From Branchiostoma floridae (Eukaryota; Chordata; Leptocardii; Amphioxiformes; Branchiostomatidae), in NCBI RefSeq assembly GCF_000003815.2, contig NC_049985.1, positions 315,678-379,677 of the forward strand: 64,000 nucleotides of DNA, written 5' to 3'. The notes below the pieces were generated by a model that worked only from the letters and a program-made list of their open reading frames with translations, was not told the origin of the DNA and ran no database searches. This document shows positions 44,050 to 55,300 of this stretch, one piece after another. How positions within the stretch are numbered: position 1 is the first letter of the stretch; every line of letters starts with the position of its first letter. Both the position numbers and the translations under genes were made by a program.

Positions 44050-45441
44050 CTGGCCAGTATAAAAAGAAGATTCAGAAACGACCAGGTATAAAAAGAAGAT
44101 TCAGAAACGACCAGACGCCCGTCGTGAGTCATCGCCAGTCCTTGTGGACGGTTCAGTCCGTGTTCCTCCCGTGTCAGCGCGTGCCCAATAAACGTGCCGT
44201 CCTTATTAAACACGGAAACACGATCGTTCCAACTGTCAGCCACGATGATGTTGTCCTCGCTGTCCGTGATGACGGAACAGGGGTAGTGCAGCTGGCCAGG
44301 TCCCGAGCCATGTGACCCGAGCGTGTAGAGACGACGACCGATGACGTCAAATATCTCAATCTTGTGATTTCCCCAATCAAGGACGATGATTTCCTTGCTG
44401 CTGTTGACGGTCACGTAGAGAAAGGGACCCAGCTGTTGCTGACCTTGACCTTTGTCCCCGAACTTCAGAAAGACGTCACCACTGGGACTGAGTACGAAAA
44501 CCTGGTGCCCGATTGTGACAATGATACCCCCCCAAACCATCAGCAGCGACTCCCTTAGTAGTTTCACTTGTCTCTGCAGCCCCTGTCACCTGGATGATAC
44601 GTGACTCCCTCCCCTGTTTGTCTAGTACGTGAATCCTGTGTCTGTCTCCTGTCACCAACGGCTCACCGTTTGTCAGTGCCGCCACGCACCACGGCCTGAA
44701 CCCCAGATCGACCTTCTTCTTGAAGGAGCCATCTTTGTCCAGAAATTGCAGGCTATTGCTGTCATGGTCAGTCACTATGATTTCTCCCTCCGCGGTGACA
44801 GCCAGCAAGGCTGGAGCATTGAATGTTCCGTAGACGTCTCCATCGCCCCCTTCCCCAACGGCTTTGACGGGTATTAGACTTGCTCCACCAAGCAGTACTT
44901 CCGGTCGTACCTGCGTGATTTGAGGTGAGCGCAAATATGTTCTCACCTGGCCGTCGTCCGTAGCAACTTGTCTGGATTGCAGGTCTTGAATTGATACAAC
45001 TTTGTGTGCCGTAGTTGCTTTGAATTGACAGTGAACATCGTTACACGTCTGACACATGTATTCGGTACATTCCGTACAGTAAAACTGAGCCAAGTTGCCG
45101 AATCCACAAACCGTACAGGGAACTCCGTCCTCTCTTGCATCAGCATTTTGCCCTTGCAGCTGTTGTTGTGGCTGTTGTTCCAGAATGTTGCCTCTTTCCC
45201 CAACGATAAAGTTGGACTCCAGCCCATCAACGCCATTTTCTGGGAGGGGCACGTCATGTCGGCATGTTGGACAGTCCAGTTTCCCTGCCGGCTCTGTGGC
45301 CAGGAGCTTCTCCAGACACGGCTGGCAGAAGGTGTGAAGACACGGCAGCATTTTAGGCTGTTTGAAGTCCTCCAAACACACCTGGCAGACGTGAGATTTG
45401 TCGGTTACCTGGCTAACTGCGTTGGACGCCATTTTTACCAA
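44046..45441 (-). CDS. RING/B-box/NHL protein (TRIM2/3/71-like E3 ligase), one frameshift
   Basis: An intronless frame from the ATG at 45441 (a second Met, MASN, lies 3 codons on). The RING finger spans residues ~19-60 (CQVCLEDF..CLHTFCQPC..CPTC), the B-box about 107-148 (CTVCGFGNLAQFYCTECTEYMC), and NHL beta-propeller blades follow from residue ~205 (LLAVTAEGEIIVTDHDSNSL, VLDKQGRESRIIQ, NSSKEIIVLDWGNHKIEI, DSEDNIIVADSWNDRVSV). The RING should give ubiquitin-ligase activity and the propeller target or RNA binding. The usual coiled coil between B-box and NHL is not evident. At 44527-44533 a run of seven C (G on the coding strand) shifts the frame by one base relative to the paralogue (VDGLGRIIVTIG). 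This may be a sequencing error or a real break. The C-terminal ~14 residues come from a 28-bp duplication at the junction with the next copy. Confidence 0.85.
44055..44115. repeat. Two-copy 33-bp repeat at the TRIM-copy junction
   Basis: GTATAAAAAGAAGATTCAGA followed by AACGACCA occurs twice in tandem at the boundary between the two TRIM-like copies. A related AAAAAGAAAATTCAGAAACGACCA lies near 43050 at the end of the decayed copy. It marks the duplication breakpoint. Confidence 0.8.
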
Positions 45442-45517
45442 GTACTAAATGAGGACTTTGACACTTCCTCTGACACTTCGGGGGCGGTAACAGTGAAAAG
45501 CTTTGATTGCTTTTTTA

Positions 45518-46038
45518 TTACTATCAATTTTCTTTGAACAATGACTGTTTATTAAAGGTAGAGAACGTACCTCCAAATTTTCGAAGTCTGTCAGTACATC
45601 TTGGACGCGGAGAATGGTCTAGTCTCAATCTCGTGAGAGAATACGAGACTAGACCAGGCTTGATTAGATCATCTGCCCCCTCCCCCCGCCTCCTTGCGGA
45701 GAAGAGGTAGGTAGGACTTGGGAAGCTCCCAACCCTCGTTGCGGTTAAGTTTTGCTCCCTCCAGCTGGATGTGGATAGCCTCCTTGATCTTTCTGTGGGC
45801 CTTGCGTGCCTCAAGGTCAATGATTTCAATATTGTCCGAGATTGGCTTGGTAGTAACTAAGTGACGTGACTGCAGGTGGTGTTGGCTTAACGCGGATTTA
45901 CTATCCAGACAGTCTAAGGACTTTTGGTGTTCCATGTTCCGTTCCCCCAAAGACCTTTCCGTTTCACCTACATACACCTCACCACACTCCTCACACGCAT
46001 TGTCAAAACAGTCATTGTTCGAAGAAAATTGATAGTAA
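45518..46038 (-). mobile_element. Penelope-like element fragment inside ~32-bp inverted repeats
   Basis: The arms TTACTATCAATTTTCTTTGA+ACAATGACTGTTT (45518-45550) and the inverted AAACAGTCATTGTTC..AAGAAAATTGATAGTAA (46006-46038) flank the fragment, with one extra base in the right arm. Between them the minus strand carries a GIY-YIG endonuclease remnant. A perfect 12-bp stem (TGGTCTAGTCTC, 45615-45626; GAGACTAGACCA, 45645-45656) lies near the left end. Confidence 0.7.
45669..46010 (-). pseudogene. GIY-YIG endonuclease domain of a Penelope-like retroelement (fragment)
   Basis: On the minus strand the frame reads NACEECGEVYVGETERSLGER, then EHQKSLDCLDSKSALSQHH, KAHRKIKEAIHIQL, LNRNEGWELP. The Cys pair before VYVGET, the ER..EH pattern, the EAIHI and the LNR..G.EL are the C-terminal GIY-YIG module of Penelope-like elements (the Y-V-G here stands for GIY..YIG). 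The reverse transcriptase that should precede it is missing, so it is a 3' fragment. It would nick target DNA in an intact element. Confidence 0.8.
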
Positions 46039-47123
46039 CTTAAACATACGTGACTGATGAACCTCTTCAACGCTTTTTTATTAATATTTACCATGTCACG
46101 TTTACAACAGCCGACTCTGTAGGACTGATATCAATTAGGTTTTTGTCATGGTCAGTACTAGTATTGACCGAAGGAGGCCGTATACACGAGGTCGATCCAT
46201 TTTGGGTATTCGGAGGGGTGCAGACCTATTGTTGATAGGATGTGAAGGGGTAGGACACAATGATATGACGACTTTGAAATTCGACGAGCATCTGGCGATC
46301 AAGAAATTCAGGCGAACGCACAACCAAACTCTCCCATCGGTACAGGGGAGATTCTACGGGCAACTGTTGGCACCGCAGCCGCCTAGATATTCGGCATACC
46401 CCGCTGATTACCCTGCATAGGACTAGCTCGAACTGTTGCCCAAGTTTAGTTATTTTTAGTTTACTGATCATATTTACCTTCACAGAAAGTAAACTTACAA
46501 CTGTTTTCTCCGTTCCGTCTTTTGGTTCTTCTTCCTCTTTTCCCCTTTTTTGTTTTGTTCTTCTTTCTCCTTTTCTTTTTGTTCTTAGCTTCTTCCTCTT
46601 TTTTTCTTTCCCTTTGTTCCTCTTCCTCTTTTTCCCTTACCGAGACCAGACGGCTGCTGTCACCATGGTTACTGGAGGTGTAACAGACACGCTGTGGTGA
46701 CCTATCAAGTAGGAAGTGGCAGGACAGAGCTGGTCAGCTCTTGCGTTATTGTGCTGTTTCTTGTTGGAAAGGCAAGGCCAGCTGCGTTCGAAAGCAACCA
46801 CTCCTGTCACACCACTCCCACTCACAAAGGGCAAATTCGCAGTCCTCTTTAGAAACAAAACAAACACACGAGGCTTTTAAAGAGACGAGGAGGCTATACT
46901 TTATTTTGCATACTTTCGATTTTAAGGTCGACTCATAAGAGCATGACCACAGAATGCTTGAGGAAACATGGTTGCTGTTGGTTTCTGTCTACTACAGCGG
47001 CTATTGTAATTGCTGCTGTTGTTGTCACCAGGGGAATATAGAGCAGCCGTCCTCTCGCGCCATGGCCAATTGCTGTTGCTGTTGTTGTTATTGTTGTTAT
47101 GTTTGTTATTGCTGTTGTTGTTA
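46039..47123. other. Pyrimidine-rich tract and (TTG/CTG)n tracts; duplicated 3' exon end
   Basis: 46501-46640 is almost pure pyrimidine on the plus strand. At 47026-47067 a copy of the terminal exon end of the speriolin-like gene (CACCAGGGGAATATAGAGCA, then GCCGTCCTCTCGCGCCAT) stands between two (TTG/CTG)n stretches (46985-47025, 47068-47122). The stop region of that exon has therefore been duplicated too. Confidence 0.7.
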
Positions 47124-50100
47124 TCACCAGAGGAAAATGGAGCAGCCGTCCTCCCGCGCCATTGCCAGCAGACAGTCCAGCACCACCAGCATGTCGTACC
47201 GGAAGGGCTCGGGCACCAGACGGCCCACCGCCTCCCGGAGCAGCTCCGGGTCATGGTAACCTGGGGACAGAACACGGGTTACTATGGTAACCTGGGGGCA
47301 GAACACGGGTAACTATGGTAACCTGGGGGCAGAACACGGGTAACTATGGTAACGGGAACCAGACGGCCCACCGTCTCACGAAGCAGCTCTGGGTCATGGT
47401 AACCTGGGGACAGAACATTGGTAACTATGGTAACCTGGGGACAGAACATTGGTAACTATGGTAACGGGCACCAGACGGCGGGTAACTATCATGGTAACCT
47501 GTGAGCAGAACACGGTTTACTATGGTAACCTGGGGACAGAACACTTGTAACTATGGTAACGGGAACCAGACGCCCCACGGTCTCACGTAGTAGCTCCGGG
47601 TCATGGTAACCTAAGGACAAAGCACGGGTTACTTTTTTTTTTTTTACTCAATGGTCAGCACGTAACAAGACCTGAAGGCCACTCAAATTACTATGGTAAC
47701 TTGGGGACAGAACACGGGTAACTATGGTAACGGGAAACAAACGGGCCACCGTGTCACGGAGCAGCTCCGGGTCATGGTAACCTGGGGACAGAACACGGGT
47801 AACTATGGTAACCTGGGGGCAGAACACGGGTAACCATGGTAACCTGGGGACAGAACACGGGTTACTATGGTGGCCTGGGGACAGAACACGGGTAGCTATG
47901 GCAACCTGGGGATAGAACACGGGTTTCTATGGTCACCTGGGGACAGAACACGGGTAACCATGGTACGTTAGGGACATAACACGGGTAACTATGGTAACCT
48001 GGGAGACATACGACAAACAGTTATGGTAGCTTAGCAACATTGGTAACAACGGAACACAACAGCTGTAGTAACCTAGGAGACGGAATACAAGTAACTATGT
48101 TAACCTGGGCGACAGAACACGGGTACTTTGGTAACCTTGGAGATAGAACGCATGGGGCCCTGGTAACCTTGTAGACAGAACACAACAGCTGTATCTTGTA
48201 ACATTGGAGATGAAACACATGTTACTATGGCAACCTGGGGCCACTGTGGCCGCCGTTTGCTGATTCCTTAGATCACAGTCGCATCGAACCAATATATTGG
48301 TAATATGTTATTTGCAATGCGAACGGTGACCTATGTTATGCTTTCTGTCTTGCCCATTGAGCGCGTACCGTACACAGTCACGGCTATAAGTACCTTTCTG
48401 ATGTACGAAGTTGTACTTGTCCCAGTCGGTGGGGAACTTGCCGAAGCGCAGCATGACGTCAGTCATGAAGAACGGGTGTCTCTGGAAGTCGAACCCGTAC
48501 AGCCGCAAGGTGGCCGTGACGCGCCCCAGCTTCCGGGTCAGGAACTCTTTCTCATCCGGGTCACGCTCCAGACGCACCAGGTCGCCGATGGTGCGCAGGC
48601 TGAAGCTTTGGGCGGGAAAAGGAACGAGTGAATAAGTAAATGGGTGAACGAATGAATGATGACGGCTACGTTACATTGGAAAGAAAGAATTTCGATTATA
48701 ATGTATGTAACATGAAATCTAACCAATGTTGATAACATGGAGAACTTTTAAAGTGTGTTCCAACAAGAAAGATGCTGCATCGAATTTGTGACTGCCCGTG
48801 TGCAATCTTCATCAGGAGCGACTGACCAGTTCCTTAGGTCACGTGACCTTGCGGGGCCTCAGTGGATTACAGGTTACCAGTGTTGATTGATTTATCATGA
48901 TGACCTAAAATGATTGATTGATTGTTTGTTACCTGGAAGGATCGATCTTTTGTCTCGGAAAGACGGACACCAACACGCGCTGTTCCAACTGGTGGCACAC
49001 CTCCCCCAGTAGCCGGGCTTCTCTGACGTCATGGGTTTCGGACGTCCTTCGTGCTTTGCTATCCATCTTCTGTTCTCCCCCTGGAAAAGTTGCCCTCTCA
49101 GAAAAGCTCCCTCCAAGACCAGAGTCGTTGGGTTGAGCTGCCTCCTTTTTCTCAAACTGGACAGCAGTACCAGGGTGTTCCGCATGGGGGCGCGAGGTGT
49201 ACAGTGCTGAAACGCCTTCCCCTAAGCCGGCAGCACCTTGTTGCTCCGCATGGGGGCGTGGGATGTACAGTCTGGGTGCTGAAACGCCTTCATTTGAGCC
49301 GGGTGCGGGAAGAGCCAGCGTTCCTTGCCTTCTCACGTCGCGCCACAGACACTGGTGGTCGCGAACCGTCGAGTCCAGGTCGATCAGAGTTCGCTCCAGG
49401 TGGTGCAGAACCCGCTTGATCTCGCGCACCGAGCTCTCCAACCAGACGGGGTCGGGGCCTGATGCGTCCTGGGCCCGACGACGTGTCAACGAGTCTCTCG
49501 ATAACCGTACCGAGATGTCTTCCAAGACGGGATCGGGGAGTGTCTCCTTCCGTTCCCGACGGCGCGTGCCGGCTTCTCTCGCTGATCGGACCGAGCTCTC
49601 CAACGAGACGGCATCGGGGTCTGAAGCCTCCCGTGCCCGACGGTGTGTCTCTGCGTCTCTCGGTGATCGTTCCGAGCTCTCCTGCGAGACGGACTCGGGA
49701 CCTGACGCCTCCCGCTCACGACGGCGCGTTGCTGCGTCCCGCGGTGGACGGAGGGAGGCAAGTTCCTGCAGGCACCTGCTCAGTCTCCGTCCCGACACCA
49801 CCGAGGCGCCGCCGCTGCCGTCCTCGGAAGAGAGCTGCGACAGCTCCGAGAGGGACTCGCACTCGTCCGCGGAGATAAGGCCCTGGTGCCAGGCGATCAC
49901 AAGGCTGATGAGGGATATCTGTAATAGAAAACAGGCTTTCTCAGTCACTGCTGGAAGACAGTGACTAATACCTGAAAAATCTACCCACTTGCTTAAGCTT
50001 CATTCGAAATATAACGCTGATATCACCTTTATTCGCGGGTTATTCTATATCCGGTGTTCTTCAAAACTGGGAATTTAGGGACGGACGGTGGTATGTTTTG

Positions 50101-52092
50101 AAAATGATTGCAATATTTTAAAAATTAAACCCCGTCCATTGATTTGATATCTCTAAATACCCTGTGTTCAGAAACAACGGAAATAGGTTCCCCCAGCTTT
50201 TACTGAAATTTTCCCTGAAGCAGTGTATATGAAGTACCAACACAACTCAGACTTAACAAAAAGTCTACAAGATGGTATTTCAGATAAAGATTTCAGAAAT
50301 TTCAATGCAGGGACTACAAAGAAAATGGTCGAAGACAAAGATGACAACTATGCAGAAGATATGTGCCAAATTTGGTGATTTCAGACAAATCTATCTAATT
50401 TTCCAGCTATGCCGCTTGGATTATAACAAAATAAATAGAAAAATAAAATAAACCAAGTCTGACCTGTTTGAGCTCAGCGTTGCGCCTGAACAGTTTCAGC
50501 TGTTTCCGGAGAAGATCGTTCTCGTTGCACATCCGTTCGTTCATGTTCGTCAGCCTTCGGAGGATTTCGGAGTCGTCCGGCAATCCCGACGACGACTCGG
50601 CTCCGCTCGGGCCTGACCCTTGCGTCATCGCGGTTGCCTTGTGCCTGACCCCACCTAGCAACGATGACGATTCCCGTGTTGAAGTCTTCGACGTTGATCT
50701 TGGAGATCCCAAGGCTTCTGCTGAGCTTTCGTGACTCCTTCTGGGGCTCAAGACTGGGGTAGTTCCGACACTTGGTTCCTGAACTGTCTGCAGACTCGAA
50801 GTAGTGCTTTCTTGCGACGGCGCCGAAAACAACTTAGTTGTGGACCCAAACGACGTTTTGTTGCTAAGAGACGTGTCCATATCACTAGATTTTTCCTGAG
50901 AGGTCAACTCGGATGGCCCTGAAGAAACCCTTGCTAGAGGAGTATTAGCATCGTGCGATTGGTGAGAAGACTGGGACTGTAACGACGGCATCGAAGGGAA
51001 ATCTCTCGCGAAGGTGTCTCGGCTACGCTCGGCCGAGCCTGCGAACATTCTGGAAGACGCCGGAGTGGATTCCCTTGTCAAGACGTCGCCCTTTTCTTGA
51101 GATTTCTGTGGAGACAGTAGACCGGAGGACGAGGATGTGAGGTAGCCTCTTGGTAGGGAGTCCCAGGCTTCAAGGTCGTTGGTACAGAGAGTGGAGGGGT
51201 AGCGGTCGGACAGCGTGCTGCTGTCACGACGTAGCTGGTCACTTTGAGTCGACATGGTTCTGCTGTCCCGCCGTAGCTGAGCCAGCATACTGCTATCCCG
51301 ACGGAGCTGTCCAGACAGCACACTGCTATCCCTGTGGACCTGGTCGGACAGCAAGCTGCTGTCCCGGCGGAGCTGACCCCGGTCGGACTGCATGCTGTCA
51401 TTCCGGTGGAGCTGATCGGACAGCACACTGCTATCCCTCCGGGGCTGATCGTTGTCGGACAGCACACTGCTGTCCCGGCGGGGCTGATCGCTTTGGGCTG
51501 ACATGATACTGCTGTCGCGATGGGGCTGGTCGGACAGCACGTTGCTGTCTCGGCGTAGCTGTCCGTTTTCGTTCGACAAGGCACTGCTATCTGCGCGGTT
51601 TGATAGCACACTGCTGTCCCGTCGGAGCTGATCGCGGTCGGACAGCACACTACTATTACGGCGTAGCTGATCACTTTGAGTCGACAGGTTACTGCTATCC
51701 CGACGAAGCTGACCGGATAGTACACTGCTGTCCCGCCGTACCTGATCACTTTGGGTCGACAAATTACTGCTATCCCGACGGTCGGACAGCACACCGCTGT
51801 CCCGGTGGAGCTGTTCACGGTCGGATATGGTGCTGTTATTTCGGCGGAGCTGGTCGATGTCGGACAGCATACTGCCACTACTGTCCCGGCGAAGCTGTTC
51901 GCTGCTTGCTCCCCGCGACCTCTCGCTCTTCGGCGTGGACGTGAACATGACCTTGGAAGGTCTCCGACTGGCGGAGTCTTCCCCGCTTTCTGTTAAACGC
52001 GAGGACTGTCGGCTGACCGAGGGCGTCACCTGGGGCGTGCCCGAGGGCGAGATGGTAGACAGGGAGGACCCGGGCTCGAGAGGGCTCGCCAT
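47124..52092 (-). CDS. Speriolin (SPATC1)-like centrosomal/testis protein, 987 aa
   Basis: Four minus-strand exons: 50464-52092, 48933-49918, 48394-48605 and 47124-47260; the phase closes (988 codons with TGA). I recognise the C-terminal ~190 residues as the speriolin domain: LLGEVCHQLEQRVLVSVFP, LTRKLGRVTATLRLYGFDFQ, RHPFFMTDVMLRFGKFP, HDPELLREAVGRLVP, and the end MLVVLDCLLAMAREDGCSIF then LW. In vertebrates speriolin sits at sperm centrioles/centrosome and binds Cdc20. The first exon has ~22 copies of a QLRRDSSVLSD-type repeat (residues ~63-300), a Ser-rich middle and a short leucine-zipper-like helix at ~512-543 (NENDLLRKQLKLFRRNAELK), as speriolins have near the N-terminus. Exon 2 has 4-5 degenerate repeats of SRDxxTRRRxREASGPDPV type. 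Name is from motif memory; moderately sure. Confidence 0.7.
47260..48250. repeat. ~31-bp minisatellite (~25 copies) over the last acceptor of the speriolin-like gene
   Basis: The unit is GGTAACCTGGGGACAGAACA, then CGGGTAACTAT. On the coding (minus) strand it reads TGTTCTGTCCCCAG|GTTACCAT, i.e. the intron end, AG acceptor and exon start of exon 4 (47260). Longer exon-start copies (YHDPELLRETVGRL-type) lie at about 47345-47402, 47548-47612 and 47728-47782. The array degenerates toward 48250. Only the copy at 47260 leads into the full exon. Confidence 0.92.
51185..51905 (-). repeat. In-frame coding minisatellite, QLRRDSSVLSD-type
   Basis: About 22 irregular units, mostly 30-39 bp, encode (D)QLRRDSSVLSD(R/N)-like peptides with variants (QPHRDSSIMS, NLSTQSDQLRRNSS). 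RRDSS/RRNSS fits basophilic kinase sites (Arg-Arg-x-Ser). The frame stays open through the whole array. The opposite strand also stays open in two frames, a shadow of the repeat. Confidence 0.9.
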
Positions 52093-52093
52093 G

Positions 52094-52345
52094 GTTACAA
52101 CACTTCCAGTGAAGCTTGGGTTACAACGCCTTTCGTGAACGGTGTGCTACAACGCTTTCCGTGAAGTCGCGTCACACCACCCTCCGCGAAGCCTGTTACA
52201 ACACTTTTCCTGAAGCCAGTAGTGTGCTGAAAGACTTTTCGTGAAATATTTTACAACAATTTTCGTCAGGCCTGCTTTACAACACTCACCATGAAGGCTG
52301 TTTAACAACTTTTGTGAAGCCTGTGTAACAACAGCTTTCGTGAAG
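52094..52345. repeat. ~32-bp degenerate repeat just upstream of the speriolin-like start codon
   Basis: About eight units of TTACAACACTTTYCGTGAAGC type lie directly before the ATG (52092). At the far end the minus strand reads CGCAG|GTGAGCGCTTCAC (about 52351), a good donor. So the array may fill a short 5' UTR intron or the UTR itself. Confidence 0.75.
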
Positions 52346-52359
52346 CGCTCACCTGCGTC

Positions 52360-55300
52360 TTGTTAGGTAGACGTTAGAAGATTTGTTGTGCGCGTTGCTA
52401 TCTGATATTGTTACGTCACAATAGCTGTTCTCGAACACAACGAAATTATTGATACGAGACTTGCTCTTAAAGCTTCCGTCATTCTCTCGTATCTTATAAA
52501 AATTGTTGGAAAGGATAGCGTTTGCGCGTTACGGTCACAAGGTAAGCTTTTTGTTAAACCGAAATCCGAAGCCCTGCATTGAAATCTACGTTTGAAATGA
52601 CGTAAAGAAAACGCGTCATTGTGGATCGTCACCTACCAACTGTGCTTTTACGTTCTGGAACGTCTATCAAATATCACTTGCAGTGCTTGCGGATGGAACA
52701 TAGTGCACTGCATTTCAAGACAGATATGAGTCGCCATAATCTGTGAAAACATATTGCTTTCGCTGGTGTGTTCATATTTCTGTCAACAGCCAATTATCAA
52801 AGCTTAGAACTGCGTTAGGATATTAACTGTATGTTATAAATATGAGCATTTTTCCCTCGAACTCAATACTATAGGGCGAGCCTGACGTTATAGTATATAG
52901 AAGGGAGCATTTCTATCTGACTAGCCTAGCTTGTCGTAATCATCAGGGAACACACAGCAAATCTGACTACATAACACGACGAGGGTGATTATCAAGTATG
53001 CAGAATGTATCAAGAATTGAACAATTTAAACAAAACCTCCAAGAACTATGTTTTTTGTCAATGTCCAAACAACCACAAGAAAAAGAGGAAGTACAAAACG
53101 TCTTCAGAAAAGTATGTACATCTTTTATTCTTTACATACTGTCCCAACTTTCTATCACTATTAACCTTATCTATCACGATATATTTTTTACATTTTTCAC
53201 TCCATTTTTCTTCTGGATGAAAACCTCCCAAGTCCATATAACATTTCGCTATGGAAGAAGAACCAATAGACTTTTGAGACAAAGATTGGGATTTTGGGAC
53301 ACAGAAAATTTTACATATAGTGAGGGTCAGTTTCCCGTGCTAGCTCGCACAGATGTTGTGTCAACAAACGGTTGGTGAAAGAGATCATTTACTTGATCAG
53401 CGACCAGGATTACTTTAAGCATAATATAGCAAGGTCCTAGTGTAATCTTGGGGTATCCCAACTGCAAGAAATTTATATACTAGTAGTGTTTGGGGTAACC
53501 TACTAAGCTCCATAAATCCACCAAAGTTGGAGGTGGTAGAGAAGTTTTATGGTGAAGGGTCATGGCATGTTTTAGAACAAAGTCCCTCTCAGGACTTGCG
53601 ATTGCATGGATTGGATGGTAGATTGGATGGTAAGAGGAGGGGGAGGGGTGTTGGTGGGTGGATTTTCCAAAAAGTGGGAAAGACTTACACAGGATGCTAA
53701 AGAATCAACAACAGAAAATGAAGGAGTGACAGTAGGAAATAAGGCCGAGAAATCCTTCAAACTTTTTCCTGGAGCACTCTAGACCGATATCTGATGTATG
53801 TAATATAATGTATGAAAATATACTGTATGTTTGACCAGTGAAAAATTCACCCCCGACATTTGTCTAATATGTACATGGGTCATGATGGGATGTGATGGAA
53901 AAGTTGACCATGGAATAAATTTATCTTTCCACAAATGCATGCTGAAAATTTTGTTGTTATCAGCAAGAAGAAACCTCAACAACAGGTTCTGACATTTGCA
54001 CAACTTCTGATATACATTCTTTAGATACAGTATAGATACAGTTGGGGGCATTTGATGTCGTTATATTTAAAGGGAAGCAAAATTGAAAAGCCTACGGTTC
54101 TGTGTTATTATAATATACTCCAAAGCAAAGTTCTTTTTGTTTTACTCCCACAATACTGACGGTTACTCCACAGACGGATTGAATATGACTGTAACTTGAA
54201 AACGCCTGCTAACTATCTGATTTCCCTCTAATTTGCCAGAAAATTCCTCAAAGGCCATTTTCCCAAATTCCATAACTGATTGGACGTGAGAGTCAAATAG
54301 TGAGAGTCCTAAACTATAATCTGTAAAACGAGTGAGAACTTGACTTTGGCGTACATTTAGCATATTTTGTAGTACAGAAGGCTTCTCAATTTCAAGCTTT
54401 GTTGTCCTCTAAGCATCTGTAGAATGCACCCGAGGTACAGGAACATTGGAACAGGAGCTGCTTCAAAACTGGCCTACAATCGGCAAAGAACAATCTCCCC
54501 ACAGGTGGTTGGACTGGGTTTCCAACAAGAAGAAATCCCTAATTTGACATGTTTTGGCAAAATTCTTCCAGTCAACTGGTTTAGGATTTACGGGTAAAAC
54601 TGGGGGCTGTACATATTCCGAGGAAAACATGTCTTCATGCCATGATTCATAAGAACACTATTATATGCCAAAAAGCAGTTACTCAAGCAACTGGATATGA
54701 TTTTAGAAACAGACATTTCAACTAGCATCCATCAGTTTTCGTCAGTGACACTTAAGTTTTCGTCAGTGACATTGTGTCTGACCGTTTAAAAAATCACATC
54801 CAGTTGCCAGAGCAACTGCTTTAGGGCATATCTTATTACCTGGATGTCTAACCTTCATCAACGAACACTATCATACTTGTAACCTAGCATCTTTTATGTC
54901 AAAACCCCAAAACCCATACAGTCTAGTATTTGGCAACCTTAGGGTCAAACACATCTGTTGTTGACAGACAAAATGTTATACAATTTCTTACAACAACGTT
55001 TATATATATATATATATAATATATCTATTTCTTCTTCTTCAAAAAAGTTCACTTTGTATTTCATGGCAGAATAGGAAAATTGTTGATTTTTGCATAGAAA
55101 ATCTACTATTTCATTTCATAACAGACTCAGTTGAGAAAGATCAGTTGGGTACAAAAGTCTATTTCCTAACTATATGTTCATACAGGTAACTATTGGCCTA
55201 ACATCTTACATTAGGACTGTCCAGTTTCTTCAAAGCATGCAAGAAGTCTTCAATGAGAGTTTCCCTCCATAGTTTCACAGTCAGGACTTTCTTTGTTACA

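Noticed and set aside
44046-45441. Processed retrogene origin of the TRIM-like gene
   Set aside because: It is intronless, but no poly(A) tail or flanking duplication is visible, and intronless TRIM genes are common; left undecided.
45601-45656. Hammerhead ribozyme in the Penelope-type fragment
   Set aside because: The 12-bp stem-loop lacks the conserved CUGAUGA and GAAA core sequences.
46500-48250. CRISPR array
   Set aside because: The repeats are directly contiguous and variable with no unique spacers, contain splice junctions, and the DNA is from an animal.
49197-49964. 255-codon plus-strand frame opposite the speriolin-like exon 2
   Set aside because: It is an antisense shadow of an Arg/Ser-rich coding exon; the minus strand has the splice sites and domain continuity.
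51150-51944. Long plus- and minus-strand alternative frames over the RRDSS repeat
   Set aside because: Repeat periodicity keeps several frames open. Only the minus frame joined to the conserved domain makes sense.
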